Source: Comamonadaceae bacterium (GTDB lineage: Bacteria > Pseudomonadota > Gammaproteobacteria > Burkholderiales > Burkholderiaceae_C). Taken from it: DNA of 64,000 bases. Of this stretch, positions 1 through 8,247 are shown piece by piece (the first letter of the stretch is position 1; each line of letters opens with the position of its first letter). The position numbers and the translations under genes were made by a program. Below the pieces are notes generated by a model, which made no database searches, was not told the origin of the DNA, and worked only from the letters and a program-made list of their open reading frames with translations. The stretch spans positions 124,001-188,000 of the forward strand of contig CANBWP010000001.1 in the NCBI GenBank assembly GCA_947373185.1, given 5' to 3'.

Positions 1-15
1 AAAATTTGGAATGAT

Positions 16-888
16 TCACGATAATTTCTCAAGCAAAGCTTGGCCCATTTTGATTCGTTGTCCTGTTGCGATGCCCTGGGCAAGTTTGTATCCCTTGGGT
101 AAAAAAACCAAAATGGTTGACCCGTGTTGAAACCAGCCTAACTCCTGACCTTTGTAAGTTTGAATGGCACAAGGAATTTCGTTGGGACCTTCATAGTCCA
201 CATGGAACAATAAATTCACAGCATGGAGCCGAAGACTTGCCACCAAAATTGCCGCGACTGGCACCAAAATCATTGGAGAGCCGTCGGCCAATTTGAAATT
301 GAGTACAGCCCGTTCATTTTTGCAAAAAAGTTGTTCGACTCGCTTCAGGGCAATCGGGTTGACATTCCACGTATCTCCCGCGATGTGTGTGACATGCGTC
401 AATGTTGCATCTGCTGGTGCATGAAATCGGTGATACATGCTTGAGGTGAGTCTCAGGGTGACGTAAGTCCCGTTTTTGATGGACTCTACAAGTTCACCAG
501 TTCGAGGCGTAAAGCCCATCAGACTCGAAAGGCTGTACGGGAAACCTTTTGCTTGAAAGACTTGTGTGTAATCAATGGTGCCGCACTCGCCCACAATGGC
601 ATCGCAGGGGCTGCTCAAGACATGATGCCGCATGTCAACCGAGCGTGAACCAGGTTTGAGTTCTCTTGTAAAGCAGTCATGCATGCTGTCAAATTTTGTT
701 TTGGCAGCCTCAGACAAATCCAGATCAGAAAATAACTTCCAAACGCCAATGGAAACATCGCGAATGATGGGGTTTTTGATTTGACTCCACCAGCCGATGA
801 ACCGTGTCAATGCGATTCTCGGTATGCGATTGGTCAACAGAAAATTCAAGTCCTCCTGCGTTGTGATTCTTTGAATTAATTGTTTCAT
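16..888 (-). CDS. psd: phosphatidylserine decarboxylase proenzyme
   Basis: Makes phosphatidylethanolamine from phosphatidylserine at the inner membrane, using a pyruvoyl group formed by self-cleavage. The protein has the family block YHRFHAPAD in mid-sequence and a C-terminal HGST (Ser near residue 257) that fits the LGST-type cleavage site. I chose the ATG at 888 because AGGA lies 8 nt upstream. This gives 290 aa, a normal length. Starts at 894 and 936 are in frame but lack good spacing or add an unconserved charged N-terminus. It is divergent from the aminotransferase gene at 954, and the Pho box of that gene (888-905) touches this gene's start and SD. Family call is firm; start is moderately sure. 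Confidence 0.9.
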   Translation of the reverse strand: MKQLIQRITTQEDLNFLLTNRIPRIALTRFIGWWSQIKNPIIRDVSIGVWKLFSDLDLSEAAKTKFDSMHDCFTRELKPGSRSVDMRHHVLSSPCDAIVGECGTIDYTQVFQAKGFPYSLSSLMGFTPRTGELVESIKNGTYVTLRLTSSMYHRFHAPADATLTHVTHIAGDTWNVNPIALKRVEQLFCKNERAVLNFKLADGSPMILVPVAAILVASLRLHAVNLLFHVDYEGPNEIPCAIQTYKGQELGWFQHGSTILVFLPKGYKLAQGIATGQRIKMGQALLEKLS

Positions 889-905
889 TTTCATTTTCCT
901 GTCAC
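888..905 (+). promoter_or_regulatory. Pho box for the aminotransferase gene
   Basis: Half-sites TTTTCAT (888-894) and CTGTCAC (899-905) are 11 bp apart, as in the PhoB consensus of two CTGTCAT-like 7-mers with a 4-bp spacer. A -10-like TAAAAA follows at 916-921 after 10 nt, predicting a start near 928 and a leader of about 26 nt to the GTG at 954. The box overlaps the psd start region on the other strand. Confidence 0.7.
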
Positions 906-953
906 GAAATCTAAATAAAAAGAGGTCTTCCATCACTCAGCTTCGGATTCAAC

Positions 954-2597
954 GTGTCTGTTCAACTTGCCTTGTCTCTTGGTGCACTTGCGCTCTCATT
1001 GCCTTACGTTAAGCGTCGCTTGGAATTGTCCAGGGCGAAGCATCCTTCTCTCACGGGTCATTCCAGGATGGCGAAGCGAGTTGTTTCAATTCTGCCGGGC
1101 TATGAATTTAACGAAGATCAATTTTTTTCATGTGATGGCGCACCAGATTCAGTGGCCAACATCAGACGCGCTGCATTTTTTACTTTGGCAAACTTGTTGC
1201 AAACAAGACATGCAAAAAGCATTGAAATGACAACTCAGGCGCGTGAAATCATTTCCGATTTGCAATTCACTGGTGCCTATCGAGTGCCATTCCAATTCAG
1301 TCCGGTTGTTCGCCAACACATGAAAGTAGGTGCTTTTATACAGTCTGCTCATGGCGTATTTGTGACAGACCAAGATGGGCAAAAATTTTTCGACCTCACA
1401 GGCTCTTACGGCGTCAATGTTTTTGGTGCAGATTTCTACAAAACATGCATGGATGAGGGGGCCAAACGTGTGCATGATGTTGGTGCGACATTGGGGGCGT
1501 ATCACCCCTGTGTGGCTTACAACGTGCAACGCTTGAAGGAAATTTCTGGGCTAGAGCAAGTCTCATTTCACATGTCAGGGACTGAGGCCGTGATGCAAGC
1601 TGTCCGGTTGGCCCGTTATCACACAGGTCGTCAAAATTTGGTTCGCTTTTGTGGTGCGTACCATGGTTGGTGGGAGGATGTTCAGCCAGGGCCCGGCAAT
1701 CCAATGCCGCCCCGTGAAACTTACACATTAAGGGACATGCATGCCAATTCTCTGAAGGTGTTACGTACCCGCAAGGACATCGCCTGTGTTTTGATCAATC
1801 CTTTACAGGCACTTCACTTGAATCAAGGTGCCCCTGGTGATTCGTCTCTTGTCGATAGCAGCCGTAAAGCCTCCTATGACCGAGCAGCCTACACAGCTTG
1901 GCTGAAGGCTTTGAGGCAAGTTTGCGCAGAGCGTGGCATCGTTCTGATATTTGATGAGGTTTTTTTGGGATTTAGATTGGCCAAAGGTGGTGCCCAAGAG
2001 TATTTTGGTGTCAGAGCTGACATGGTCACTTATGGCAAAACACTGGGAGGTGGATTGCCTGTGGGTGTGGTCTGTGGTCGTGCTGATTTGATGAAACGAT
2101 TTAGATCGGAACATCCTGCTGACATTTGCTTTGCGCGAGGCACCTTCAATGCCCATCCGCATGTCATGGGCGCAATGTCTGTGTTTTTGGAGAAAATTGA
2201 CACACCTGAAATTTCGGCGATGTATCAAAACCTGGATGTGAAGTGGGACAAGCGCAAAGAGCGATTCAACCAAACCATGATGGACAACGATTTACCGCTT
2301 CGGGCTGCCAACATGTCTAGTGTGTGGAGCCTTTACTACACTGAACCATCGCGCTACAACTGGATGCTCCAATATTACCTGCGATCTGAGGGGCTGGCAT
2401 TAAGTTGGGTAGGAACGGGCCGTTTGATCTTCAGTCTTAATTATTCAGATGCTGATTTTGAAGAAGTGTTGAGTCGGTTTGTATCAGCTTGCGAGATGAT
2501 GAAAACAGACCACTGGTTTTGGGCGCCCCCAGAAACAAGCAACCAAAAAATTCGCAGAAGAATTATGAAGGAAATGTTCTTTCGCAAAACGACCTAA
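954..2597 (+). CDS. class III PLP aminotransferase, glutamate-1-semialdehyde aminomutase-like, with N-terminal extension
   Basis: PLP-dependent fold-type I enzyme. D334 in FDEV (cofactor pyridine) and K362 in TYGKTLGGGLP (Schiff base) are present, with HMSGTEAV and CGAYHGWWE as expected for the glutamate-1-semialdehyde aminomutase branch. At 547 aa it is over 100 residues longer than HemL. The extra N-terminus starts with a hydrophobic stretch (about residues 3-20) that could bind a membrane. The GTG start has GGAT upstream. With a Pho box in front, and next to psd and lipid genes, a role in tetrapyrrole synthesis is unlikely. The substrate is unknown; an amino-lipid or envelope amine role is possible. 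Family sure, role not. Confidence 0.8.
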   Translation: MSVQLALSLGALALSLPYVKRRLELSRAKHPSLTGHSRMAKRVVSILPGYEFNEDQFFSCDGAPDSVANIRRAAFFTLANLLQTRHAKSIEMTTQAREIISDLQFTGAYRVPFQFSPVVRQHMKVGAFIQSAHGVFVTDQDGQKFFDLTGSYGVNVFGADFYKTCMDEGAKRVHDVGATLGAYHPCVAYNVQRLKEISGLEQVSFHMSGTEAVMQAVRLARYHTGRQNLVRFCGAYHGWWEDVQPGPGNPMPPRETYTLRDMHANSLKVLRTRKDIACVLINPLQALHLNQGAPGDSSLVDSSRKASYDRAAYTAWLKALRQVCAERGIVLIFDEVFLGFRLAKGGAQEYFGVRADMVTYGKTLGGGLPVGVVCGRADLMKRFRSEHPADICFARGTFNAHPHVMGAMSVFLEKIDTPEISAMYQNLDVKWDKRKERFNQTMMDNDLPLRAANMSSVWSLYYTEPSRYNWMLQYYLRSEGLALSWVGTGRLIFSLNYSDADFEEVLSRFVSACEMMKTDHWFWAPPETSNQKIRRRIMKEMFFRKTT

Positions 2598-2601
2598 GGA
2601 T

Positions 2602-3417
2602 TTAGAAACGAAGGCCAATGGTGACACTGGCCTCTTTGAAATGAATGGTTTGCGAAGATTTGTCTTGTCTATCGCTTGTGACGACGTCAGTCATTAGCAC
2701 CCGTCCTGCTTTCAGCGTTGTTCTTGCAAAGTAGTTCTGCATAAAGTTAAATTCAAATCCAGTGCCCACATTTAACGCCGTGCCTGCCAAGTGGAACTTG
2801 TCATTGCGGGCTTGACCCAGCATGGTCATGGTGATATTGCTTTTAGGGATCACAATGCCAGCACCTGCCAATAAAAACCAATGCGATTTGAATTGACTTG
2901 GGAACACAGTGGCCGGGTATTTTTGTTCCAATTGAAGGGTGACTACATTCAGCCCATCAGTATGCTCATAGTGCATGAATGCAGGCGATAAATACTGCTG
3001 ACCACTGGCAGGGTATGTCGTATTTAAATAGTGACCTGATGCGCGAACTGTCTGGCCGTCAGAAACAACATATTTCATGTGGTCTAGGTTCAGTGCAAAT
3101 GCTATATCTGGTGTGTATTGGTAGGCCAATCTGAAATTGGTTTGTGGAATGGTGATTCGACCTGGATTCAAATAGGTATTGAACAATGTTTGAGTGTTGA
3201 GATTCTTCTGCGTATCTTTGGCACTCACTCCGTACAAGGTGAAATCATGCTCTTTGCCAGTGAAATGAATATCACTTTTTCCGTAGGACTCATTGTTCCA
3301 ACCCCATTCAATTGACCATGGTCTTTTGGTTTCAGGTTCTATCAGCGATTCCAAAGCCATGGCACTCAGTGCATGACACAGAAAAAGTGAGCCGAGCGTT
3401 ATGTGAAGGTAGTTCAT
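2602..3417 (-). CDS. outer-membrane beta-barrel protein of unknown function
   Basis: Product of 271 aa with a Sec signal peptide (cleavage after about residue 21, AMA), no long hydrophobic helix after it, alternating amphipathic strands, and a C-terminal phenylalanine after GLR, as in BAM-folded barrels. I do not recognise a specific family. It lies downstream of the Mpo1-like gene on the same strand, but a strong terminator-like hairpin (3437-3463) sits about 20 nt before its ATG and no SD is visible. It could be read through, attenuated, or have a promoter hidden in the hairpin region. It abuts the aminotransferase convergently (4 nt between ends). Confidence 0.65.
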   Translation of the reverse strand: MNYLHITLGSLFLCHALSAMALESLIEPETKRPWSIEWGWNNESYGKSDIHFTGKEHDFTLYGVSAKDTQKNLNTQTLFNTYLNPGRITIPQTNFRLAYQYTPDIAFALNLDHMKYVVSDGQTVRASGHYLNTTYPASGQQYLSPAFMHYEHTDGLNVVTLQLEQKYPATVFPSQFKSHWFLLAGAGIVIPKSNITMTMLGQARNDKFHLAGTALNVGTGFEFNFMQNYFARTTLKAGRVLMTDVVTSDRQDKSSQTIHFKEASVTIGLRF

Positions 3418-3432
3418 CGTTGGTGTGAAATG

Positions 3433-3463
3433 AAAAAAAACGCATTGTTCAACAATGCGTTTT
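3433..3463 (-). terminator. Rho-independent terminator or attenuator
   Basis: A perfect inverted repeat with 13-bp arms, AAAACGCATTGTT and its complement, around a single C. On the minus strand the stem is followed by eight T (3440-3433). It ends the 4100-3492 transcript, and lies directly before the ATG of the barrel gene at 3417. Confidence 0.85.
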
Positions 3464-3491
3464 GAAATATGTGGTTGAAACGAAGGAATAA

Positions 3492-4100
3492 TCAGTGGTA
3501 CATCTGCTTGGGATTGTTGTCCATCATTTCGCCACGCAAGAGGTACAGAGGCGCTTTGTGATAAAGGATGATGTCATGAAATGGATCGGTCAATATTTTT
3601 GTCATCCATACCAAGCCTGTTTGAACGTCCTTCAGAATGAATAAGTGCACTGTTCTGAAAAGTAAGCCGGCTACACCTAAAATCAACCAAGCGGCACCCA
3701 CTTGTCGCACCCAATCTTTCACAGTCACCCACGGTTCAATCAAGCCAAACAGGCCTGGCTGAACATAGAGCATCATGGGCAAAATTGCCCAAATGCTGAG
3801 CAATACAATTTTGCGGTTCAAGTTGTAACCAACCTTGATCTCTTCTTTGTATTCTTGAGTCGCTTGATTGATCTCGTCATAGCCTAAGGGTTCAAAGAAA
3901 AAATGCCCCGATTGCCGCGTTGTCATCGAAATCAACCAAGCAATCAGCGCGGAAATAACCGGATCGACAAGAAGGTAAGCGTAAGCAACCACGAAACTCA
4001 TCGCACTGATGAAATGCAAAGTTTGGTTGATTCGGCTGTGATGGTAATAGCGGTGATCATCAAAGCGTTGAATTTTTAAAGCTTCGAAAAATGTAGTCAC
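3492..4100 (-). CDS. Mpo1-like (DUF962-type) membrane protein
   Basis: 202 aa when started at the GTG at 4100, which has GAGGAG five nt upstream; in-frame codons further out (to 4229) have no such signal. The N-terminal half shows Y-x-H-H-S-R-x-N-x-x-L-H (residues 19-29), two hydrophobic helices, then GHFFFEP (residues 65-71). This resembles the DUF962/Mpo1 pattern of histidines plus GHxxxE; Mpo1 is a 2-hydroxy fatty acid dioxygenase of yeast. Two further hydrophobic segments follow. The match is by motif only, so the reaction is unproven. It has a Pho box (4165-4182) and is divergent from the GT4 gene, so a lipid role under phosphate limitation fits. Confidence 0.55.
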   Translation of the reverse strand: MTTFFEALKIQRFDDHRYYHHSRINQTLHFISAMSFVVAYAYLLVDPVISALIAWLISMTTRQSGHFFFEPLGYDEINQATQEYKEEIKVGYNLNRKIVLLSIWAILPMMLYVQPGLFGLIEPWVTVKDWVRQVGAAWLILGVAGLLFRTVHLFILKDVQTGLVWMTKILTDPFHDIILYHKAPLYLLRGEMMDNNPKQMYH

Positions 4101-4164
4101 ATCGTCTCCTCGTTGCAAATTTAAGTAGCACGTCTTGTGCATCCGGAGATGATTGTTGAATTTC

Positions 4165-4182
4165 ATGAAAATTGCATGACAA
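4165..4182 (-). promoter_or_regulatory. Pho box for the Mpo1-like gene
   Basis: Read on the minus strand, half-sites TTGTCAT (4182-4176) and TTTTCAT (4171-4165) lie 11 bp apart. A -10-like AATCAT (4154-4149) follows after 10 nt, predicting a start near 4142 and a 42-nt leader that contains the GAGGAG SD. Confidence 0.6.
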
Positions 4183-4230
4183 GTTGAACTTGTCACCGAA
4201 ATTTCATCAAAAATTTTTATGAAAGCCACA

Positions 4231-4248
4231 TTGTCATCAATTTGTTAA
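4231..4248 (+). promoter_or_regulatory. Pho box for the GT4 glycosyltransferase gene
   Basis: TTGTCAT (4231-4237) and TTGTTAA (4242-4248), 11 bp apart. Ten nt later GATGAT (4259-4264) is a weak -10, which would place the transcript start at about 4271, the A of the start codon. Confidence 0.6.
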
Positions 4249-4270
4249 ATCTAAAGATGATGATGTGTGA

Positions 4271-5464
4271 ATGGAAAATTCTGTTGAAACTCCCATCGTC
4301 CTGGAAGATTACCCTGCCAGTCGTCCTTCCTTGCGCATTGCTGTTGTGACAGAAACTTGGCCTCCTGAAGTCAATGGTGTCGCCGTAACATTGGCAAAGT
4401 TGGTTCAAGCGCTTGGCCATCGAAATCATGATGTTCAACTCATTCGCCCACGCCAAACCAAGTCTGACGTGTCTGTGAACGATTCAAGACTTGAAGAAGT
4501 TTTGATGCGTGGAATGCCCATCCCAAGATATCCCGAATTAAAGTTAGGACTTCCGAGTAAAAAAACATTGGTTAAAACATGGACACTTCGAAGACCGGAT
4601 GTCGTTCACATTGCAACTGAAGGACCTTTAGGGTGGTCCGCTCTTCAGGCTGCCAAGGTCTTGAAATTACCCGTGACTTCCGACTTCCGGACCAATTTTC
4701 AAAGTTATTCCAAGCATTACGGCGTGGGTTGGTTGCGTAAGCCTATCGTTGCGTATTTAAGAAAATTTCACAATGCCACAGCATTCACAATGGTTCCAAC
4801 CAACGAGCTTAGGCGCAGTCTGAGTGAAAATGGCTTCCTCAATTTGAAAGTGGTTTCCCGAGGGGTAGATACCAAACTGTTCAATCTTTCCAAGAGAGAT
4901 CCTGCGTTGCGGCAATCATGGGGTGCCAACGAAAATACAAAAGTGCTCATTTCTGTTGGCAGAATGGCGCCTGAAAAAAACCTAGAACAAGTGCTCAATT
5001 CTTTTGAAGCTTTGCGATTTATGGGTGACCAAATCAAATTGGTGATGGTGGGTGATGGGCCGCTGAAGGATCAATTTCAGCAAAAATATCCGGACATTAT
5101 TTTTCCAGGGATGTTGTCGCAGGCTCAGCTTTCGGTTTACTACGCCAGTTCGGACTTGTTCGTTTTTCCGAGTCAAACTGAAACATTTGGTAACGTCACC
5201 TTAGAGGCCCTCGCCAGTGGCATTCCCGTGTTGGCGTTTGATTGTGCCGCAGCCAGAGATTGGGTGAAATCTGGTATCAACGGATGGTTGGTTGCCGAAA
5301 ATAATCCTGCGGGCTTTGCGGCTCAAGCGGTATCCATTTTCAAAAATCCCCATCTGCTTGCCCAGGTCACACAAAGTACGCAAAAGCAGGTGGTGCATTT
5401 AGATTGGGATCAAATCGCTGAACAGGTCGAATCTGTTTTTGGCGATGCCATCCGAATCAGGTAA
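4271..5464 (+). CDS. GT4-family glycosyltransferase, candidate glycolipid synthase
   Basis: 397 aa with two Rossmann-like domains (GT-B). The N-terminus has VTETWPPEVNGVA, the family opening; the C-terminal domain has SVGRMAPEKN and E304/E312 of the EX7E motif in TETFGNVTLEA. It belongs to the branch holding SqdX, MgtA and Agt enzymes that transfer sugars to diacylglycerol or mannosides. No signal peptide; probably acts at the inner face of the membrane. The Pho box and the neighbouring ugd and lplT genes suggest synthesis of a glucosyl- or glucuronosyl-diacylglycerol that replaces phospholipid when phosphate is short. That acceptor is inferred. Its 3' end overlaps lplT by 55 nt, convergently. 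Confidence 0.8.
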   Translation: MENSVETPIVLEDYPASRPSLRIAVVTETWPPEVNGVAVTLAKLVQALGHRNHDVQLIRPRQTKSDVSVNDSRLEEVLMRGMPIPRYPELKLGLPSKKTLVKTWTLRRPDVVHIATEGPLGWSALQAAKVLKLPVTSDFRTNFQSYSKHYGVGWLRKPIVAYLRKFHNATAFTMVPTNELRRSLSENGFLNLKVVSRGVDTKLFNLSKRDPALRQSWGANENTKVLISVGRMAPEKNLEQVLNSFEALRFMGDQIKLVMVGDGPLKDQFQQKYPDIIFPGMLSQAQLSVYYASSDLFVFPSQTETFGNVTLEALASGIPVLAFDCAAARDWVKSGINGWLVAENNPAGFAAQAVSIFKNPHLLAQVTQSTQKQVVHLDWDQIAEQVESVFGDAIRIR

Positions 5465-6660
5465 AGCATACTGATGATCATCAAGGTGCCCATGATGCTC
5501 ATCACCCATCGGAGTGGAAAATCGATGGCCAACAAGCCTGTATACAGGCCCAACATCAGCATCACGCTAGCGTTTTCATTAAAGCCTTGTACTGCAATTG
5601 AGCGACCCGCTGTTAACAATACATAACCACGGTTTTGTAAAACTGCATTCATGGGAACCATGAGCATCCCACCTGCCAGACCCGTGAGAAGCATCAATGG
5701 AATGGCGATCCACAGAGAATTGGAAAATGCCAATGCTGGCAATGAAACCCCTAGCCAGATTCCCAAAGGCATGACTTTGTAGGCATGTTTGAGTGCAACA
5801 TAATGACCTGCAATGCTGGCACCAAAAATCACGCCAAATGCAACAATGGCTTGAAGCAAACTGGCTTTTTCAAGTGGCATGTCCAAGGCTTGCTTTGCCC
5901 AAAGTAAAACTGCAAATTGGACGACAGCGCCGATTCCCCAGAACAGCGTTGTAACAGCCAAAGAAATTTTTCCAGCCTCATCCTTCCATAGGGTTTGATT
6001 GCTTTCGAAAAAGTTGCGAAAAAGAGACCATGGATGGAAGCTTTGCTGCTCGTATTGAACCTTGACCGGCGGAATTCCAAAATTAAGCAATGCAGCAGTA
6101 CTGTAGATCGCGACCAAAGCCAGTAACGGACCCGCAAATTGGGTATGAAGATTTACATGGAAGGATTCTATGAATCGTGTGTTCAACGCATTCATCATTT
6201 CAAAACTTGTTGATGCCACAAGCAAGCCACCACATGCTGTGCCCAAAATCACAGACATGACCACGGTCACTTCTAGCCATCCATTGGCTTTCACCAAATT
6301 TTCCGAGCGGACCGTCTCTGTGACGAGCCCGTATTTTGCTGGTGCATATGCAGATGCTGCCATTCCGACGGCTGCAAAAACGATGAGTGGATGAATATTG
6401 CAGAAAATCATGGCAACACCAAGGACTTTCATCGCATTGGTGCAGGCCATCAATTTTGATTTCGGGAATGCATCTGCCAGCGGCCCCATGAGGGGTGCTA
6501 GGAAAACATAAGAGAGTGTGAAGGAAAACTTCAGTAAAGGCGCCCACCACCCAGGAAAGCCCTGCTCATGGAGAAAGGCAATACCCAGGATCAGAAGCGC
6601 ATTGTCTGCTAAGCCTGATGCAAATTGTGCACTGATCAGGTAAAAGAAGCCCTTTGGCAT
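5410..6660 (-). CDS. lplT: lysophospholipid transporter (MFS)
   Basis: 416 aa, about 12 hydrophobic helices, with the LplT-type opening (SAQFASGLADNAL) and the loop PLMGPLADAFPKSK between helices 2 and 3. LplT flips lyso-phosphatidylethanolamine and lyso-phosphatidylglycerol inward for re-acylation. The usual partner, the acyltransferase Aas, is not fused or adjacent. Its ATG (6660) directly abuts the ugd stop (6661), so the two are co-transcribed. In this phosphate-stress neighbourhood it may recycle lipids during remodelling. Confidence 0.8.
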   Translation of the reverse strand: MPKGFFYLISAQFASGLADNALLILGIAFLHEQGFPGWWAPLLKFSFTLSYVFLAPLMGPLADAFPKSKLMACTNAMKVLGVAMIFCNIHPLIVFAAVGMAASAYAPAKYGLVTETVRSENLVKANGWLEVTVVMSVILGTACGGLLVASTSFEMMNALNTRFIESFHVNLHTQFAGPLLALVAIYSTAALLNFGIPPVKVQYEQQSFHPWSLFRNFFESNQTLWKDEAGKISLAVTTLFWGIGAVVQFAVLLWAKQALDMPLEKASLLQAIVAFGVIFGASIAGHYVALKHAYKVMPLGIWLGVSLPALAFSNSLWIAIPLMLLTGLAGGMLMVPMNAVLQNRGYVLLTAGRSIAVQGFNENASVMLMLGLYTGLLAIDFPLRWVMSIMGTLMIISMLYLIRMASPKTDSTCSAI

Positions 6661-8085
6661 TTATGATGCAGAGGCTGATTCTTGATTTTTATGTCGATTT
6701 CCGACTTTGAAATTCAATGCCAATTGGTTGCGGCGACCAATTCCTTGGTAAGCAATGCCTAAGTCTTGAAGCATCTGAGGATCATACAAATTACGACCAT
6801 CCAAAATCAAAGCATGATTCATACTTTCTTTGAGAGTCTCAAAGTCAGGATGGTGAAATGTTTTCCACTCTGTCACGACCAGCAATGCATCAGCACCAGA
6901 TGCGGCTTCGTAGGCTGACTCAGCCATATGCAATCGCGATAATTCCTCAAAATGTTTCAAGTCACTTGACAGCGCCTCATAGCCTTCTTTGCCAGCAAGA
7001 GGGTCAAATGCATGCACAGTTGCGCCGCGTTTTAGCAGTTCTTGAATAATGATTCGACTTGGCGCTTCACGCATATCGTCTGTATTTGGCTTGAATGCCA
7101 GTCCCCACACTGCAAATTGCAAGCCACTGAGGTCTTCTCCAAAATGTTGAATGACCCGTGCGACAAGTAAAGATTTTTGATGGTCATTGACATTTTCAAC
7201 CGCGGTCACTACCTTCATTTGACTTCCACAATCAAGGGCCGTTTGGATCAAAGCTCTAGTGTCTTTCGGAAAACAGCTGCCGCCATAGCCAGTGCCCGCA
7301 TACAGGAAATCATGTCCAATTCGTTGGTCTGCTCCAATGCCACGTCGAATACTGTCAATGTCAGCGCCCAACAAATCAGATAAATTGGCAATTTCATTCA
7401 TGAATGAAATTCGAGTTGCCAACATGGCATTTGCGGCATACTTAGTCAATTCTGCGCTTCTCACATCCATCCAAATCGTGCGTGCATGGTGCCTGTTAAA
7501 ACTGGAATAAAGCAGCTCCATTTTTTGATGAACTGTTTTGTAGTTTGTACTTTCGTCCAAGCCAATCACAATTCGATCTGGGTGCATGAAATCTTTGATC
7601 GCGGCGCCTTCTTTCAAAAATTCAGGGTTTGAAATCACTTCAAACAGTGAGTCCTGAATACCTCTTTTTTGCAACTCAGCTTGAAGGCAGGTTTGGACAC
7701 GATAAGCGGTGCCTACGGGGACGGTTGATTTGTTGACAATGACTTTAAAACTCTTCAGATGTCTTCCAATTTGCGAAGCAACTGACAAAACATGCTGTAA
7801 GTCGGCTGAACCATCTTCTTTGGACGGCGTGCCAACTGCTATGAAAATCACCTCTCCGTGATCTACCGCTTCAGCCATATCAGTTGTGAAATGGATACGG
7901 CCCTCGGCACGATTCCGGGCCATCAGCTCTTGGAGGCCAGGTTCATAAATGGGAAGTCCTGCAGAATTCAACGTGGCGACTTTGTTTGCATCGCTGTCAA
8001 TGCAAATAACCTGGTGACCTAGATCCGCTAAGCACCCACCTGTTACCAAACCAACATACCCAGCACCGACAATTGAAATTTTCAT
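6661..8085 (-). CDS. ugd: UDP-glucose 6-dehydrogenase
   Basis: Oxidises UDP-glucose to UDP-glucuronate with two NAD+. The 474-aa protein has the N-terminal NAD site GAGYVGLVTGG and catalytic C271 in GYGGSCFPKDT, plus WGLAFKPNTDDMREAPS of the C-terminal nucleotide-sugar domain. A strong SD (AAGGAG) precedes the ATG. It heads a two-gene unit with lplT. UDP-glucuronate made here could feed the GT4 enzyme and the UDP-glucuronate epimerase at 11962-12972. A tentative Pho box lies upstream. Confidence 0.93.
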   Translation of the reverse strand: MKISIVGAGYVGLVTGGCLADLGHQVICIDSDANKVATLNSAGLPIYEPGLQELMARNRAEGRIHFTTDMAEAVDHGEVIFIAVGTPSKEDGSADLQHVLSVASQIGRHLKSFKVIVNKSTVPVGTAYRVQTCLQAELQKRGIQDSLFEVISNPEFLKEGAAIKDFMHPDRIVIGLDESTNYKTVHQKMELLYSSFNRHHARTIWMDVRSAELTKYAANAMLATRISFMNEIANLSDLLGADIDSIRRGIGADQRIGHDFLYAGTGYGGSCFPKDTRALIQTALDCGSQMKVVTAVENVNDHQKSLLVARVIQHFGEDLSGLQFAVWGLAFKPNTDDMREAPSRIIIQELLKRGATVHAFDPLAGKEGYEALSSDLKHFEELSRLHMAESAYEAASGADALLVVTEWKTFHHPDFETLKESMNHALILDGRNLYDPQMLQDLGIAYQGIGRRNQLALNFKVGNRHKNQESASAS

Positions 8086-8134
8086 GAATATCTCCTTGGT
8101 TGGATTAATTCTGAATATGTCAAATTTCCATGTC

Positions 8135-8163
8135 GTGACGTTTCTGTGTATTTTTGATGACGT
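8135..8163 (-). promoter_or_regulatory. possible Pho box upstream of ugd
   Basis: On the minus strand ACGTCAT (8163-8157) and ACGTCAC (8141-8135) are 22 bp apart, with a poor half-site AATACAC between them in the 11-bp register. No good -10 follows at the spacing seen at the other boxes, so this is tentative. Confidence 0.35.
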
Positions 8164-8208
8164 TGAAATTGTGCTTGAACGACACCCTGTGTCCGTCTGG
8201 TGAAAAAA

Positions 8209-8242
8209 ATGTCACAAAAAAGTCATCTTGAGCCACTATAAA
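8209..8242 (+). promoter_or_regulatory. Pho box and -10 of the alkaline phosphatase pair
   Basis: ATGTCAC (8209-8215) and AAGTCAT (8220-8226) are 11 bp apart; TATAAA (8237-8242) follows exactly 10 nt later. The predicted transcript start (about 8249) coincides with the ATG at 8248, and there is no SD, so the mRNA may be leaderless. Confidence 0.7.
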
Positions 8243-8247
8243 ACATC

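Noticed and set aside
954-2597. Calling the aminotransferase HemL
   Set aside because: It is over 100 residues too long, has a hydrophobic N-terminal extension and a Pho box, and has no tetrapyrrole neighbours.
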